Assembly: GCA_044866775.1 (NCBI GenBank)
Contig: JBIOUG010000020.1
Location: forward strand, 25,974-89,973
Direction of reading: 5' to 3'
Source of the DNA: DASUNQ01 sp044866775
GTDB lineage: Bacteria; Acidobacteriota; Thermoanaerobaculia; Multivoradales; UBA5704
Length of the DNA: 64,000 bases
This document shows, in pieces, positions 43,340-50,039 of this stretch. Within the stretch, counting starts at the first letter, position 1. Each line of letters opens with the position of its first letter. The position numbers were made by a program, and so were the translations under genes. The notes under the pieces were generated by a model that was not told where the DNA came from, did not search any database, and saw only the letters and a list, made by a program, of their open reading frames with translations.

Positions 43340-43394
43340 TTCAAGGAACAGTTCAAGGACTGAGTGGACGAGGACTTGAACGAACGCCCTTGAA
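43340..43394. promoter_or_regulatory. four TTCAAG half-sites upstream of the histidine kinase
   Basis: TTCAAG occurs at 43340-43345 and 43352-43357, and its reverse complement CTTGAA at 43375-43380 and 43389-43394. The symmetrical set lies in the 189-base gap upstream of the minus-strand kinase gene and could be an operator for an unknown regulator. No other feature is seen in this gap. Confidence 0.3.
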
Positions 43395-43454
43395 GAGGGG
43401 CACCGTGTTCTTGGTGCAACCGTTTGAGGTTGGGGAGCGTTGGAGGCGGCCTCC

Positions 43455-44537
43455 TTACTCCAGCGGCCGCAACCAGCTCGTGCCGGCCAGCCGCTCGCCG
43501 AACGAGAACTCGGCGCGTACCGGGCAGGCGCTGTCCGCCGGCCGGCCGGTGCAGACCATGGGCAGGCCGGTGAGGGCCCAGAACTCGCCGGCCGCCGCCG
43601 GCCGGATGACCGCTAGCTGCACCTCCGCGGTCGTCGTCGTGCAGTCCCGCTCGCCAGACCCCGAGCAGCGCGGGAGCGCGTCGACCGAGGCGTCGCCGAG
43701 CGTGCCGTCGGCCTCGATCTCGACGCGCAGGTCGAAGGAGGCGCGGCCGGTGACGCCCGCGGCGTTCATCGGGTAGACGTCGACCCGGTACGCCGCGCGC
43801 GTGCCGCCGCCGGCCGGCGTCGCCTCCTCGCCGCGGTAGATCGCCACCAGTTTCGAGCGCAGGAACGCCTGCGGATCGTTCGAGTCGGTGCTGAAGGCGA
43901 AGAAGCGGAGCGTCTTGGCGAGGACCGCGAAGACGTGGAGGTCGGCGGCCGCGAGCCGGGTCTCGCACGGCACCAGGATGTCGGCCAGGCCGCGGCCGGG
44001 CTTGGCGTCGGCGGGGATCCCCGCCGCGGTCCCGACGTTGTCGATCTGCAGCAGGCTGTTCAACTGGGTGTTGTTGACCGGGTCGAGCGTCGGGTCGATG
44101 AGCACGGCCATCGCGTCCGGGTGCCCGGCGGGCACCAGGTCGGAGTTGAGCCGGCTGCGGGTCAGGCTCAGGGTATCGAGCTGCGGCCGCCCGGGGTTGC
44201 GCAGCAGCCGCGCCTCGTTCGGGTTGCTCGAGAACCACAGGTGGTGCTCGGGGCTGGCCGCGAGATCGCTGTCGGTGTCGAACTGCTCGGTGTAGGCGAG
44301 TCCCTGCAGTCCGCCGGTCGTGCTGCCGTAGGTCAGCGAGAGCACGACGGGCTTCTTCGAGGCCCCGTTCGCCATCGCGATCGAGGAGCGGGCAAGGAGA
44401 GACGTGAGCTGGTCGGCGCTGCACTCCACTTCGGCCGCGCTGAGCGGCTGAGGCTGCGACAGCTCGGCGGCTGCCGGACCGGCAGCGGCGAGCAGGACGA
44501 GCGCAAGGAGCGCGGCGGTCTGCGGGATCCTCATCAC
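43455..44537 (-). CDS. secreted protein of unknown function
   Basis: 360 aa (GTG at 44537, or ATG one codon later, after AGGAGGG). A clear signal peptide (IPQTAALLALVLLAAAGPAAA) is cut before AELSQPQPL. The mature part is beta-rich with five Cys; DALPRCSGSGERDC and PMVCTGRPADSACP look like two disulfide-linked pairs. No known domain is recognised. It may be a periplasmic or surface protein. It is followed on the same strand by the histidine kinase, 190 bases downstream, but co-regulation cannot be shown. Confidence 0.7.
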   Translation of the reverse strand: MMRIPQTAALLALVLLAAAGPAAAELSQPQPLSAAEVECSADQLTSLLARSSIAMANGASKKPVVLSLTYGSTTGGLQGLAYTEQFDTDSDLAASPEHHLWFSSNPNEARLLRNPGRPQLDTLSLTRSRLNSDLVPAGHPDAMAVLIDPTLDPVNNTQLNSLLQIDNVGTAAGIPADAKPGRGLADILVPCETRLAAADLHVFAVLAKTLRFFAFSTDSNDPQAFLRSKLVAIYRGEEATPAGGGTRAAYRVDVYPMNAAGVTGRASFDLRVEIEADGTLGDASVDALPRCSGSGERDCTTTTAEVQLAVIRPAAAGEFWALTGLPMVCTGRPADSACPVRAEFSFGERLAGTSWLRPLE

Positions 44538-44640
44538 GGCGAGCCCTCCTTGAGGAGCTGAGGTGGTCCCGAATGCCGCCGGGCCGCGACGACGACCGCC
44601 GCGGCCTGGTTGTCTGCCGGTAACAGCAAGGGGGGTGCCA

Positions 44641-44678
44641 AGGAGCCCGTCGCGCTGGTCGCGCGACGGGAAGCCCTA
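44641..44678. repeat. REP-like palindrome, family A, copy 3
   Basis: The first 29 bases are identical to 38527-38555: AGGAGCCCGTCGCGC, TGGT, then GCGCGACGG. It lies between the secreted protein gene and queE, 30 bases before the queE start. Confidence 0.7.
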
Positions 44679-44707
44679 GGCATTGGAGCCTCGCGTAAAC
44701 TGGCCGG

Positions 44708-45304
44708 GTGAAGCAGTACCTGGTCAACGAGATCTTCTACAGCCTGCAGGGGGAAGGGGTGCGCGCCGGGACGCCCAACCTCTTCCTGCGCTTCGCCCGC
44801 TGCAACCTCGCCTGCGCCCAGGAGACGCAAGGCTTCGACTGCGACACGGAGTTCGTCTCAGGGCGCTGGCTCGGGGTCGAGGAGATCGCCGGCGAGCTCG
44901 GCGCGCTCGCGGGCGGCTGCCGCTGGGTGGTGTTGACCGGCGGCGAGCCGGCGCTCCAGGTCGACGCCGCGCTGATCGACGCCCTGCACGCCGCCGGCTA
45001 TCGGCTGGCGATCGAGACCAACGGCAGCGTCGCCCTGCCGCCCGGGCTCGACTGGGTGACGGTCAGCCCCAAGGTCGCCGAGCACGCCATCCGCCAGCGG
45101 CGCGCCGACGAGGTCAAGTACGTGCGCGGCTACGGCCAGGCGGTGCCGCAGACGGTGGTCGAGGCCGACCACTACCTCATCTCGCCCGCCTTCGACGGCC
45201 CCCACCTCGACCGCCGCACGCTCGACTGGTGCATCGAGCTGGTCAAGGAGAACCCGCCCTGGCGGCTGTCCCTCCAGCAGCACAAGCTCTGGGGCGTCCG
45301 GTGA
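44708..45304 (+). CDS. queE: 7-carboxy-7-deazaguanine synthase
   Basis: 198 aa, GTG start. Radical SAM enzyme for the queuosine/7-deazapurine pathway. EIFYSLQGEGVRAGTPNLFL is the QueE-specific N-terminus. The cluster Cys are C32, C36 and C45 (FARCNLACAQETQGFDCDTE), a CX3C pair with the third Cys eight residues on instead of two. VLTGGEPALQVD and VTVSPK complete the SAM site. A TAAACT box (44696-44701) lies 6 bases before the GTG. No queC, queD or queF is in the window. Confidence 0.9.
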   Translation: MKQYLVNEIFYSLQGEGVRAGTPNLFLRFARCNLACAQETQGFDCDTEFVSGRWLGVEEIAGELGALAGGCRWVVLTGGEPALQVDAALIDALHAAGYRLAIETNGSVALPPGLDWVTVSPKVAEHAIRQRRADEVKYVRGYGQAVPQTVVEADHYLISPAFDGPHLDRRTLDWCIELVKENPPWRLSLQQHKLWGVR

Positions 45305-45335
45305 CGCCCCGGCCCGCCCCGCCCTGGTACGGATC

Positions 45336-46085
45336 TTGACGCTCCTTCCCGTCGTGGCCGAGGGCTTCCAGATCCGGGTGATGTCCTACAACGTGCTGGG
45401 ACAGGCGTCGCTGCTCTCGGGCGCCTACCTGCGTCGGGTGGCGGAGGCGATCGAGCGCGAGCGGCCGGACGTCGTCGGCCTCCAGGAGGTGCACCGCGGC
45501 ACGTGGGCGGCGCGCTTCAGCGATCAGATCGACGAGCTGGCGCGGCTGACCGGGATGGAGGCCCACTTCGGCGCCAGCCTGGTGGGGCAGGCGGCGCCGG
45601 GGCGCGGCCGCCCCTGGGAGGTGGGCAACGCGGTGCTCACCCGGGGCGAGGTGCTGGCAGCGGAGGTGGTGCCCCTCCCCGGCAGCGGCGAGCCGCGGAC
45701 GCTCCTCGACGCGCGGGTGCGGGTGCGGGGCTTCCCGCTGCGCTTCCTGGTCACGCACCTCTCCGCCTGGGGGCGGCTGACCTCGCCGACGCGCCACCTC
45801 CAGGTGCAGCACCTGGCGGCGCGGCTCGCGACCTGCGGCGGCGAGCCGTTCGTCCTGGTCGGCGACCTCAACGCCCCGCCGCACGCCCCCGAGCTCAGGC
45901 ACCTCATGGCCGCCGACCTCTTCCGCATGTGCGGCGACGCCCTCGAGAGCACCCACCGCATGAGCCGCCAGCGCCTCGACTACGTCTTCGCCGACGCCGG
46001 CTGGACGATCGTCGGCGAGCGGGTGCCGCGCGGCGGCCCCTCGGACCACTACCCGGTCGTGGTGGATCTCCGGCGCGGGAGCTGA
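45336..46085 (+). CDS. endonuclease/exonuclease/phosphatase family protein
   Basis: 249 aa, TTG start (uncertain; a GTG lies a few codons on). EEP fold: VMSYNVLGQAS, PDVVGLQEVHRG (metal Glu), GNAVLTRGE, LVTHLSAW, LVGDLNAPPHAPEL and the catalytic PSDHYPVVVDL. These are Mg2+-dependent phosphodiesterases or lipid/nucleotide phosphatases; the substrate is unknown. It follows queE by 31 bases and precedes the PLD protein, perhaps hinting at phospholipid turnover. Confidence 0.85.
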   Translation: MTLLPVVAEGFQIRVMSYNVLGQASLLSGAYLRRVAEAIERERPDVVGLQEVHRGTWAARFSDQIDELARLTGMEAHFGASLVGQAAPGRGRPWEVGNAVLTRGEVLAAEVVPLPGSGEPRTLLDARVRVRGFPLRFLVTHLSAWGRLTSPTRHLQVQHLAARLATCGGEPFVLVGDLNAPPHAPELRHLMAADLFRMCGDALESTHRMSRQRLDYVFADAGWTIVGERVPRGGPSDHYPVVVDLRRGS

Positions 46086-46124
46086 CAGAAGATGATCGGA
46101 GCGAGGGACGGGAGGGGGCGTCCT

Positions 46125-46146
46125 GCTCCCCCCGCGAGGGGGGAGC
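46125..46146. terminator. strong GC hairpin between the EEP and PLD genes
   Basis: GCTCCCCCC and GGGGGGAGC form a perfect 9-bp stem around GCGA. No U tract follows, so it may slow RNA polymerase or protect a 3' end instead of ending transcription. Confidence 0.4.
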
Positions 46147-46207
46147 GGGAGCGAGGGTAGAGGGGGGCGATGCGATCAATCGAACGATCGAACGCGCGGT
46201 GAGCGAG

Positions 46208-47479
46208 ATGATCGAGATCCCAGTCTTCTTCTTCATATTGATGCTCCTGGCGATCGCCGTCCTCGGGTTCATGCTCTACACCAACCTGCGCGAGCACCAC
46301 TTCCGCGTCCGCGTGCCGGAGGAGCTGACCCGCCTCGAGCAGGCGCTGCCGTCGCTCGTCGGGCTGACCGGCGCCGCCATCGCCGACGGCAACCGGGTCC
46401 AGGTGCTGCAGAACGGCAACGGCTTCTTCCCGCCCCTCCTCGCCGCCATCGCCGCCGCCGAGCGTAGCGTCCATCTCGAGACCTATGTCTGGTGGCGCGG
46501 CGAGATCTGCCGCCAGGTGGCGCAGGCGCTGGCCGCCCGCGCGCGGGCCGGGGTCGAGGTGCGCGTGATGCTCGACGCCCTGGGCGCGTTCAGGATGGAG
46601 CGCGAGCTGCGGCGCCTCATGCGGCGGGCGGGCTGCCGGGTGGTGATCTACAACCGCCTGCGGCCGCGCAACCTGGGGATCCTGAACAAGCGCACGCACC
46701 GCAAGATCGCGGTCCTCGACGGCCGGGTGGCGTTCGTCTTCGGGCACGGCATCGCCGAGCAGTGGATCGGCGACGGCGAGGACGAGCAGCACTGGCGCGA
46801 CACCGGGGTGCGCCTCGAGGGGCCGGTCGCGAACCACGTGCAGTCCGTTTTCTGCGAGCACTGGGTGGAGCAGACCGGCGAGGTGCTGATCGGCGAGCGC
46901 TACTTCCCGCTGCTCGTGCCGGCGGGGAAGCTCAAGGTGCAGGTCTTCAGCGGCTCGCCCAAGGGGGGGATCTCCGATTTCCAGTTGATGTTCCAGCTGG
47001 CGATCGCCACGGCCCAGCGCGAGCTGATCATCCAGAACCCCTACTTCATCCCCGACGATCAGGCCTGCGAGCTGCTGGCGCGCGTCGTGGCGCGCGGCGT
47101 CGTGGTGAAGGTGATGGTGCCGGGTCCGTACATCGACAGCCGCCTGGTGCGCCACGCCGGCCATCACCGCTACGAGACGCTGCTGGCGCGCGGCGTGCGG
47201 ATGTTCGAGCACCGCCGCACGCTCACCCACCAGAAGGTGATGGTCATCGACGGGCTCTGGTCGCACGTCGGCTCGACCAACCTCGACGATCGCTCCTTCG
47301 ACATCAACGAGGAGGCGGGGGTCGGGATCACCGACGAGGCGATCGCCTCCGAGCTGAGGACGGCGTTCGAGGAGGACCTCGAGGGGTGCGTCGAGCTCCA
47401 CCACCGCGACTTCGCCCACCGCTCGCTCTGGCACCGGGCGATCGACCGGCTGTGCTATCAAGTGAGCGAGCAGCTCTGA
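46208..47479 (+). CDS. cardiolipin-synthase-like phospholipase D protein
   Basis: 423 aa from the ATG at 46208; a GTG three codons earlier is possible. An N-terminal membrane helix (VFFFILMLLAIAVLGFML) anchors it. Two HKD motifs are present: HRKIAVLD (about residue 170) and HQKVMVIDGLWSHVGSTNLD (about 340). It would join or hydrolyse phosphatidyl groups, most like ClsB/ClsA proteins making cardiolipin from phosphatidylglycerol or PE. The start is 122 bases past the EEP gene and the AhpD-like gene starts 23 bases after its stop. Confidence 0.9.
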   Translation: MIEIPVFFFILMLLAIAVLGFMLYTNLREHHFRVRVPEELTRLEQALPSLVGLTGAAIADGNRVQVLQNGNGFFPPLLAAIAAAERSVHLETYVWWRGEICRQVAQALAARARAGVEVRVMLDALGAFRMERELRRLMRRAGCRVVIYNRLRPRNLGILNKRTHRKIAVLDGRVAFVFGHGIAEQWIGDGEDEQHWRDTGVRLEGPVANHVQSVFCEHWVEQTGEVLIGERYFPLLVPAGKLKVQVFSGSPKGGISDFQLMFQLAIATAQRELIIQNPYFIPDDQACELLARVVARGVVVKVMVPGPYIDSRLVRHAGHHRYETLLARGVRMFEHRRTLTHQKVMVIDGLWSHVGSTNLDDRSFDINEEAGVGITDEAIASELRTAFEEDLEGCVELHHRDFAHRSLWHRAIDRLCYQVSEQL

Positions 47480-47502
47480 GGGCTTCGCTCCGCGCCCGCG
47501 CC

Positions 47503-48135
47503 ATGCCTTGGATCAGGACCATCGAGCCCGGCGAGGCGACCGGCATGCTGCGCCGCCTCTACGACGAGGCCGTGGCGCGCGCCGGGCGGGTGTTCAACGT
47601 CGTCCGCCTGCAGAGCCTCCATCCGCCGGTGCTCGAGGCCTCGATCGAGCTCTACCGCCGGCTGATGCTCGCGCCGGAGAGCCCGCTCAGCCGCGCCCGG
47701 CGCGAGATGATCGCGGTCGCGGTCTCGCGCGCCAACGACTGTCACTACTGAGTCCGCTCGCACGCGGACGACCTCCGGGCCGAGGTCGCGGGCGAGGCGG
47801 GGGAGCGGTTGGCGCAGGCCGCGCAAGCGGCCATGGCTCCAACCGCCGCCGAGGGGGTGGCCGGCGAGGACGATCTCACCCCGGCCGACCGGGCGATGCT
47901 CGCCTACGCGCGCAAGCTCACCCTGACCCCGCGCGCAGTGACCGCGGACGACGTCGAGGCGCTGCGGGCGGCGGGGTTCGACGATGCGGCGATCCTGACG
48001 ATCGCCCAGGTGGTCAGCTTCTTCAACTACTACAACCGCCTGACCGACGGGCTGGGGATCGCTCCCGAGCCGGACTGGCGCCAGGCGGCGAAGCCGCCGC
48101 CGCGGGCGGCCGGGTGTGCTACTTTCCCCGGCCGC
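47503..48135 (+). CDS. AhpD-like (carboxymuconolactone decarboxylase family) selenoprotein, CxxU
   Basis: The reading starts at the ATG at 47503 (MPWIRTIEPGEATGMLRRLY) and reads NDCHY, then an in-frame TGA at 47749-47751, then VRSHADDLRAEV. The peroxidase-related AhpD fold needs a CxxC at this place (ANxCHYC), so the UGA (codon 83) most likely codes selenocysteine, giving C80-H-Y-U83. A bacterial SECIS-like hairpin follows at 47769-47788. After it the protein continues through EDDLTPADRAMLAYARKLT and VVSFFNYYNRLTDGLGI, typical of the family. No stop codon is found before the next gene; the frame runs into the CBS-like enzyme, ending at 49113. Role: thiol-dependent peroxide reduction. If UGA is a stop, the product is an 82-aa stub. 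No selA/selB/selC gene is in the window. Confidence 0.75.
47769..47788 (+). ncRNA. SECIS-like hairpin after the in-frame UGA
   Basis: CGACCTC (47769-47775) pairs perfectly with GAGGTCG (47782-47788) around a six-base loop CGGGCC. The loop begins 24 bases after the UGA and has G as its second base, matching the known rule for bacterial SECIS elements (short loop with a G in its first two bases, about 16-37 bases from UGA). A smaller GTCCGC/GCGGAC hairpin lies right after the UGA. Confidence 0.6.
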
Positions 48136-49113
48136 ATGGAGATCCACGACGACATCCTCGCGACGATGGGCGACACGCCGCTGGTCGCGCTCCGGCGCTT
48201 CCACCCGCGCGGCGCGCTGCTGGCGGCGAAGGTCGAGTACTTCAACCCCGGCTCGAGCGTCAAGGACCGCATCGCGCTGCCGATGATCGAGGCCGGCGAG
48301 CGCTCGGGCGCGCTCAAGCCGGGCGGCACGATCGTCGAGCCGACCTCGGGCAACACCGGCGTCGGCCTGGCGATGGCGGCGAACCTCAAGGGCTACAAGC
48401 TCGTCTGCACCGCCGCCGACAAGATCCCGCCGGAGAAGATCGCTCTGCTCGAGGCGTTCGGCGCCAAGGTCATCACCTGCCCGACGAACGTCGAGGCCGA
48501 CGATCCGCGCTCCTACTACAAGGTGGCCGAGCGGATCCGCGACGAGGAGGGCGCCTATCTGCCCTACCAGTACTACAACCCGGCCAATCCCCAGGCGCAC
48601 TACGAGACCACCGGCCCCGAGGTCTGGCGTCAGACCGGCGGCAAGATCACGCACTGGGTGGTCGGCGTCGGGACCGGCGGCACGATCAGCGGCGCCGCCA
48701 AGTACCTGAAGGAGCAGAACCCGGCGATCCGCGTCGTCGGCGTCGACACCGTCGGCAGCGTCTACGCCTACTACCGCGAGCACGGCGAGCTGCCGCCCGC
48801 CGAGCAGATCCACCAGTACCTGATCGACGGCATCGGCGAGGACTTCCTGCCGTCGACGGTGTGGTGGGACACCATCGACGAGATCGTCACCGTCGACGAC
48901 AAGAGCGCCTACCGGGCGACGATGGAGCTGGCGCGCCGCGAGTCGATCTTCGTCGGCTCCTCCTCGGGCGCCGCCGCCGAGGGCGCCCGCCGCGTCGCCC
49001 GCGGCCTGCCCGACGACGCCCTCGTCGTCACCCTCTTCCCCGACTCCGGCGAGCGCTACCTCTCGAAGCTCAACCAGCGCTGGATGCGGGAGAAGGGGCT
49101 GCTGGACGACTAG
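48136..49113 (+). CDS. PLP-dependent cystathionine beta-synthase / cysteine synthase
   Basis: 325 aa if it starts at the ATG at 48136 (MEIHDDILATMGDTPLVAL). Fold-type II PLP enzyme: the Schiff-base Lys lies in NPGSSVKDRIAL, the phosphate-binding TSGNTGVGLAMAANLKGY and GVGTGGTISGAAKYL, and SSSGAA near the end. AFGAKVITCPTNVEADDP is closer to CBS than to CysK. It makes cystathionine or cysteine from serine, or acetylserine, and homocysteine or sulfide. It lies in the same frame as the upstream AhpD-like gene with no stop, so it may be the C-terminal half of a fusion. A possible -10 box (TACTTT, 48119-48124) suggests it may also be made separately. Confidence 0.93.
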   Translation: MEIHDDILATMGDTPLVALRRFHPRGALLAAKVEYFNPGSSVKDRIALPMIEAGERSGALKPGGTIVEPTSGNTGVGLAMAANLKGYKLVCTAADKIPPEKIALLEAFGAKVITCPTNVEADDPRSYYKVAERIRDEEGAYLPYQYYNPANPQAHYETTGPEVWRQTGGKITHWVVGVGTGGTISGAAKYLKEQNPAIRVVGVDTVGSVYAYYREHGELPPAEQIHQYLIDGIGEDFLPSTVWWDTIDEIVTVDDKSAYRATMELARRESIFVGSSSGAAAEGARRVARGLPDDALVVTLFPDSGERYLSKLNQRWMREKGLLDD

Positions 49114-49125
49114 CGCTGCGGGTGA

Positions 49126-49156
49126 GCGTGGGGGCGCCCGTGCGGCGCCCCCACGC
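49126..49156. terminator. bidirectional terminator hairpin
   Basis: A perfect 13-bp stem (49126-49138 with 49144-49156, GCGTGGGGGCGCC and its complement) with a five-base loop lies between the convergent CBS-like and glycine-zipper genes. No U tract follows, so it probably serves both strands by structure alone. Confidence 0.6.
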
Positions 49157-49176
49157 GTGGGAGAACGCGGCGCCGC

Positions 49177-50025
49177 CTAGCGCCCGTCGCGGTCGGCGTC
49201 GCCCGGCAGGGCGCGCTCGAAGCGGTCCCAGGCATCGCGGACGGCCTGCTTGGCGCGCTCCCAGGTTAGGCGGGAGCGGCCCTTCACACCTTCCCAGCCG
49301 CTCTCGAGATCGCGCTCCAGCGCGGGGTCCCAGGTGCGGCCGGCGTTGCGGCGGCGCGACTCCCAGCCGTAGCGGTAGGCCGGCTCGTAGTCCTCGTAGG
49401 CGAGGCTGCTGTCGGCGTAGGGGCGGGTCAGCCAGATCTCGCGCCAGTACGTGGCCACGAAGCCGGGCTCGGCGCCGAGCCCGGTCGCGCCGCGCGACGC
49501 CTCCGGCGTGTCGAGGCGGTGCCAGGCGTCGTGGGTCGCGGGCCGCGCTTCCTGCCAGCTCAGCCCCGACGTGCCGCGCGCGCCCTCCCACCCCTTCTCG
49601 AGGTCGCGCTCGAGCTTGTCGTCCCAGGTGCGGCCGGCGTGGCGCGTCCGCGACTCCCAGCCGTAGCGGTAGGCCGGCTGGTAGTCCTCGTACGGCCGGC
49701 TCGGCTCGACGTAGTCGCGTTGCTTGTAGTTCTCCCGCCAGTAGACGTCCTCGACCGTCGGGTTGACCTGCTCGGCGACGCCGTGCCCGGCCAGCCCGCC
49801 GACGATCGCGCCGACGGCGCCGCCGACCACGGCGCCGACGGGACCGCCGGCCGCGCCGACGGCCGCACCCGCCGCGCCGCCCGCCACCGCGCCGACGCCG
49901 GTGCCCACGGGGTGCGAGCCGGGCTCACCGGTGATCGGGTCGCGATTGAGATCGCCGTGCTGGGTCTCTTCCTCGGTGAGCGTGGTGGTGCCACTGCCCT
50001 TGGTGTGTTTGCTCTCGTCTCTCAT
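49177..50025 (-). CDS. glycine-zipper protein with a tandem Trp/Tyr-rich repeat
   Basis: 282 aa. The first 35 residues are polar, then residues about 38-80 form a Gly/Ala-rich glycine zipper (GAVAGGAAGAAVGAAGGPVG) that could insert into a membrane. Two repeats of about 78 residues follow; each has EDYxPAYRYGWESR, AGRTWD and LERDLExGWEG. The second ends with a basic/acidic helix. The family, found in stress-related genes of several phyla, has no proven role here. Its start lies 14 bases from the proposed hrpB start on the other strand. Confidence 0.7.
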   Translation of the reverse strand: MRDESKHTKGSGTTTLTEEETQHGDLNRDPITGEPGSHPVGTGVGAVAGGAAGAAVGAAGGPVGAVVGGAVGAIVGGLAGHGVAEQVNPTVEDVYWRENYKQRDYVEPSRPYEDYQPAYRYGWESRTRHAGRTWDDKLERDLEKGWEGARGTSGLSWQEARPATHDAWHRLDTPEASRGATGLGAEPGFVATYWREIWLTRPYADSSLAYEDYEPAYRYGWESRRRNAGRTWDPALERDLESGWEGVKGRSRLTWERAKQAVRDAWDRFERALPGDADRDGR

Positions 50026-50039
50026 GGCATCCTCCGTGT

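Noticed and set aside
47503..47751. 82-residue truncated AhpD stub ended by UGA
   Set aside because: The family continues in frame after the UGA with its second redox position exactly there, and a SECIS-like hairpin follows, so readthrough is more likely than truncation.
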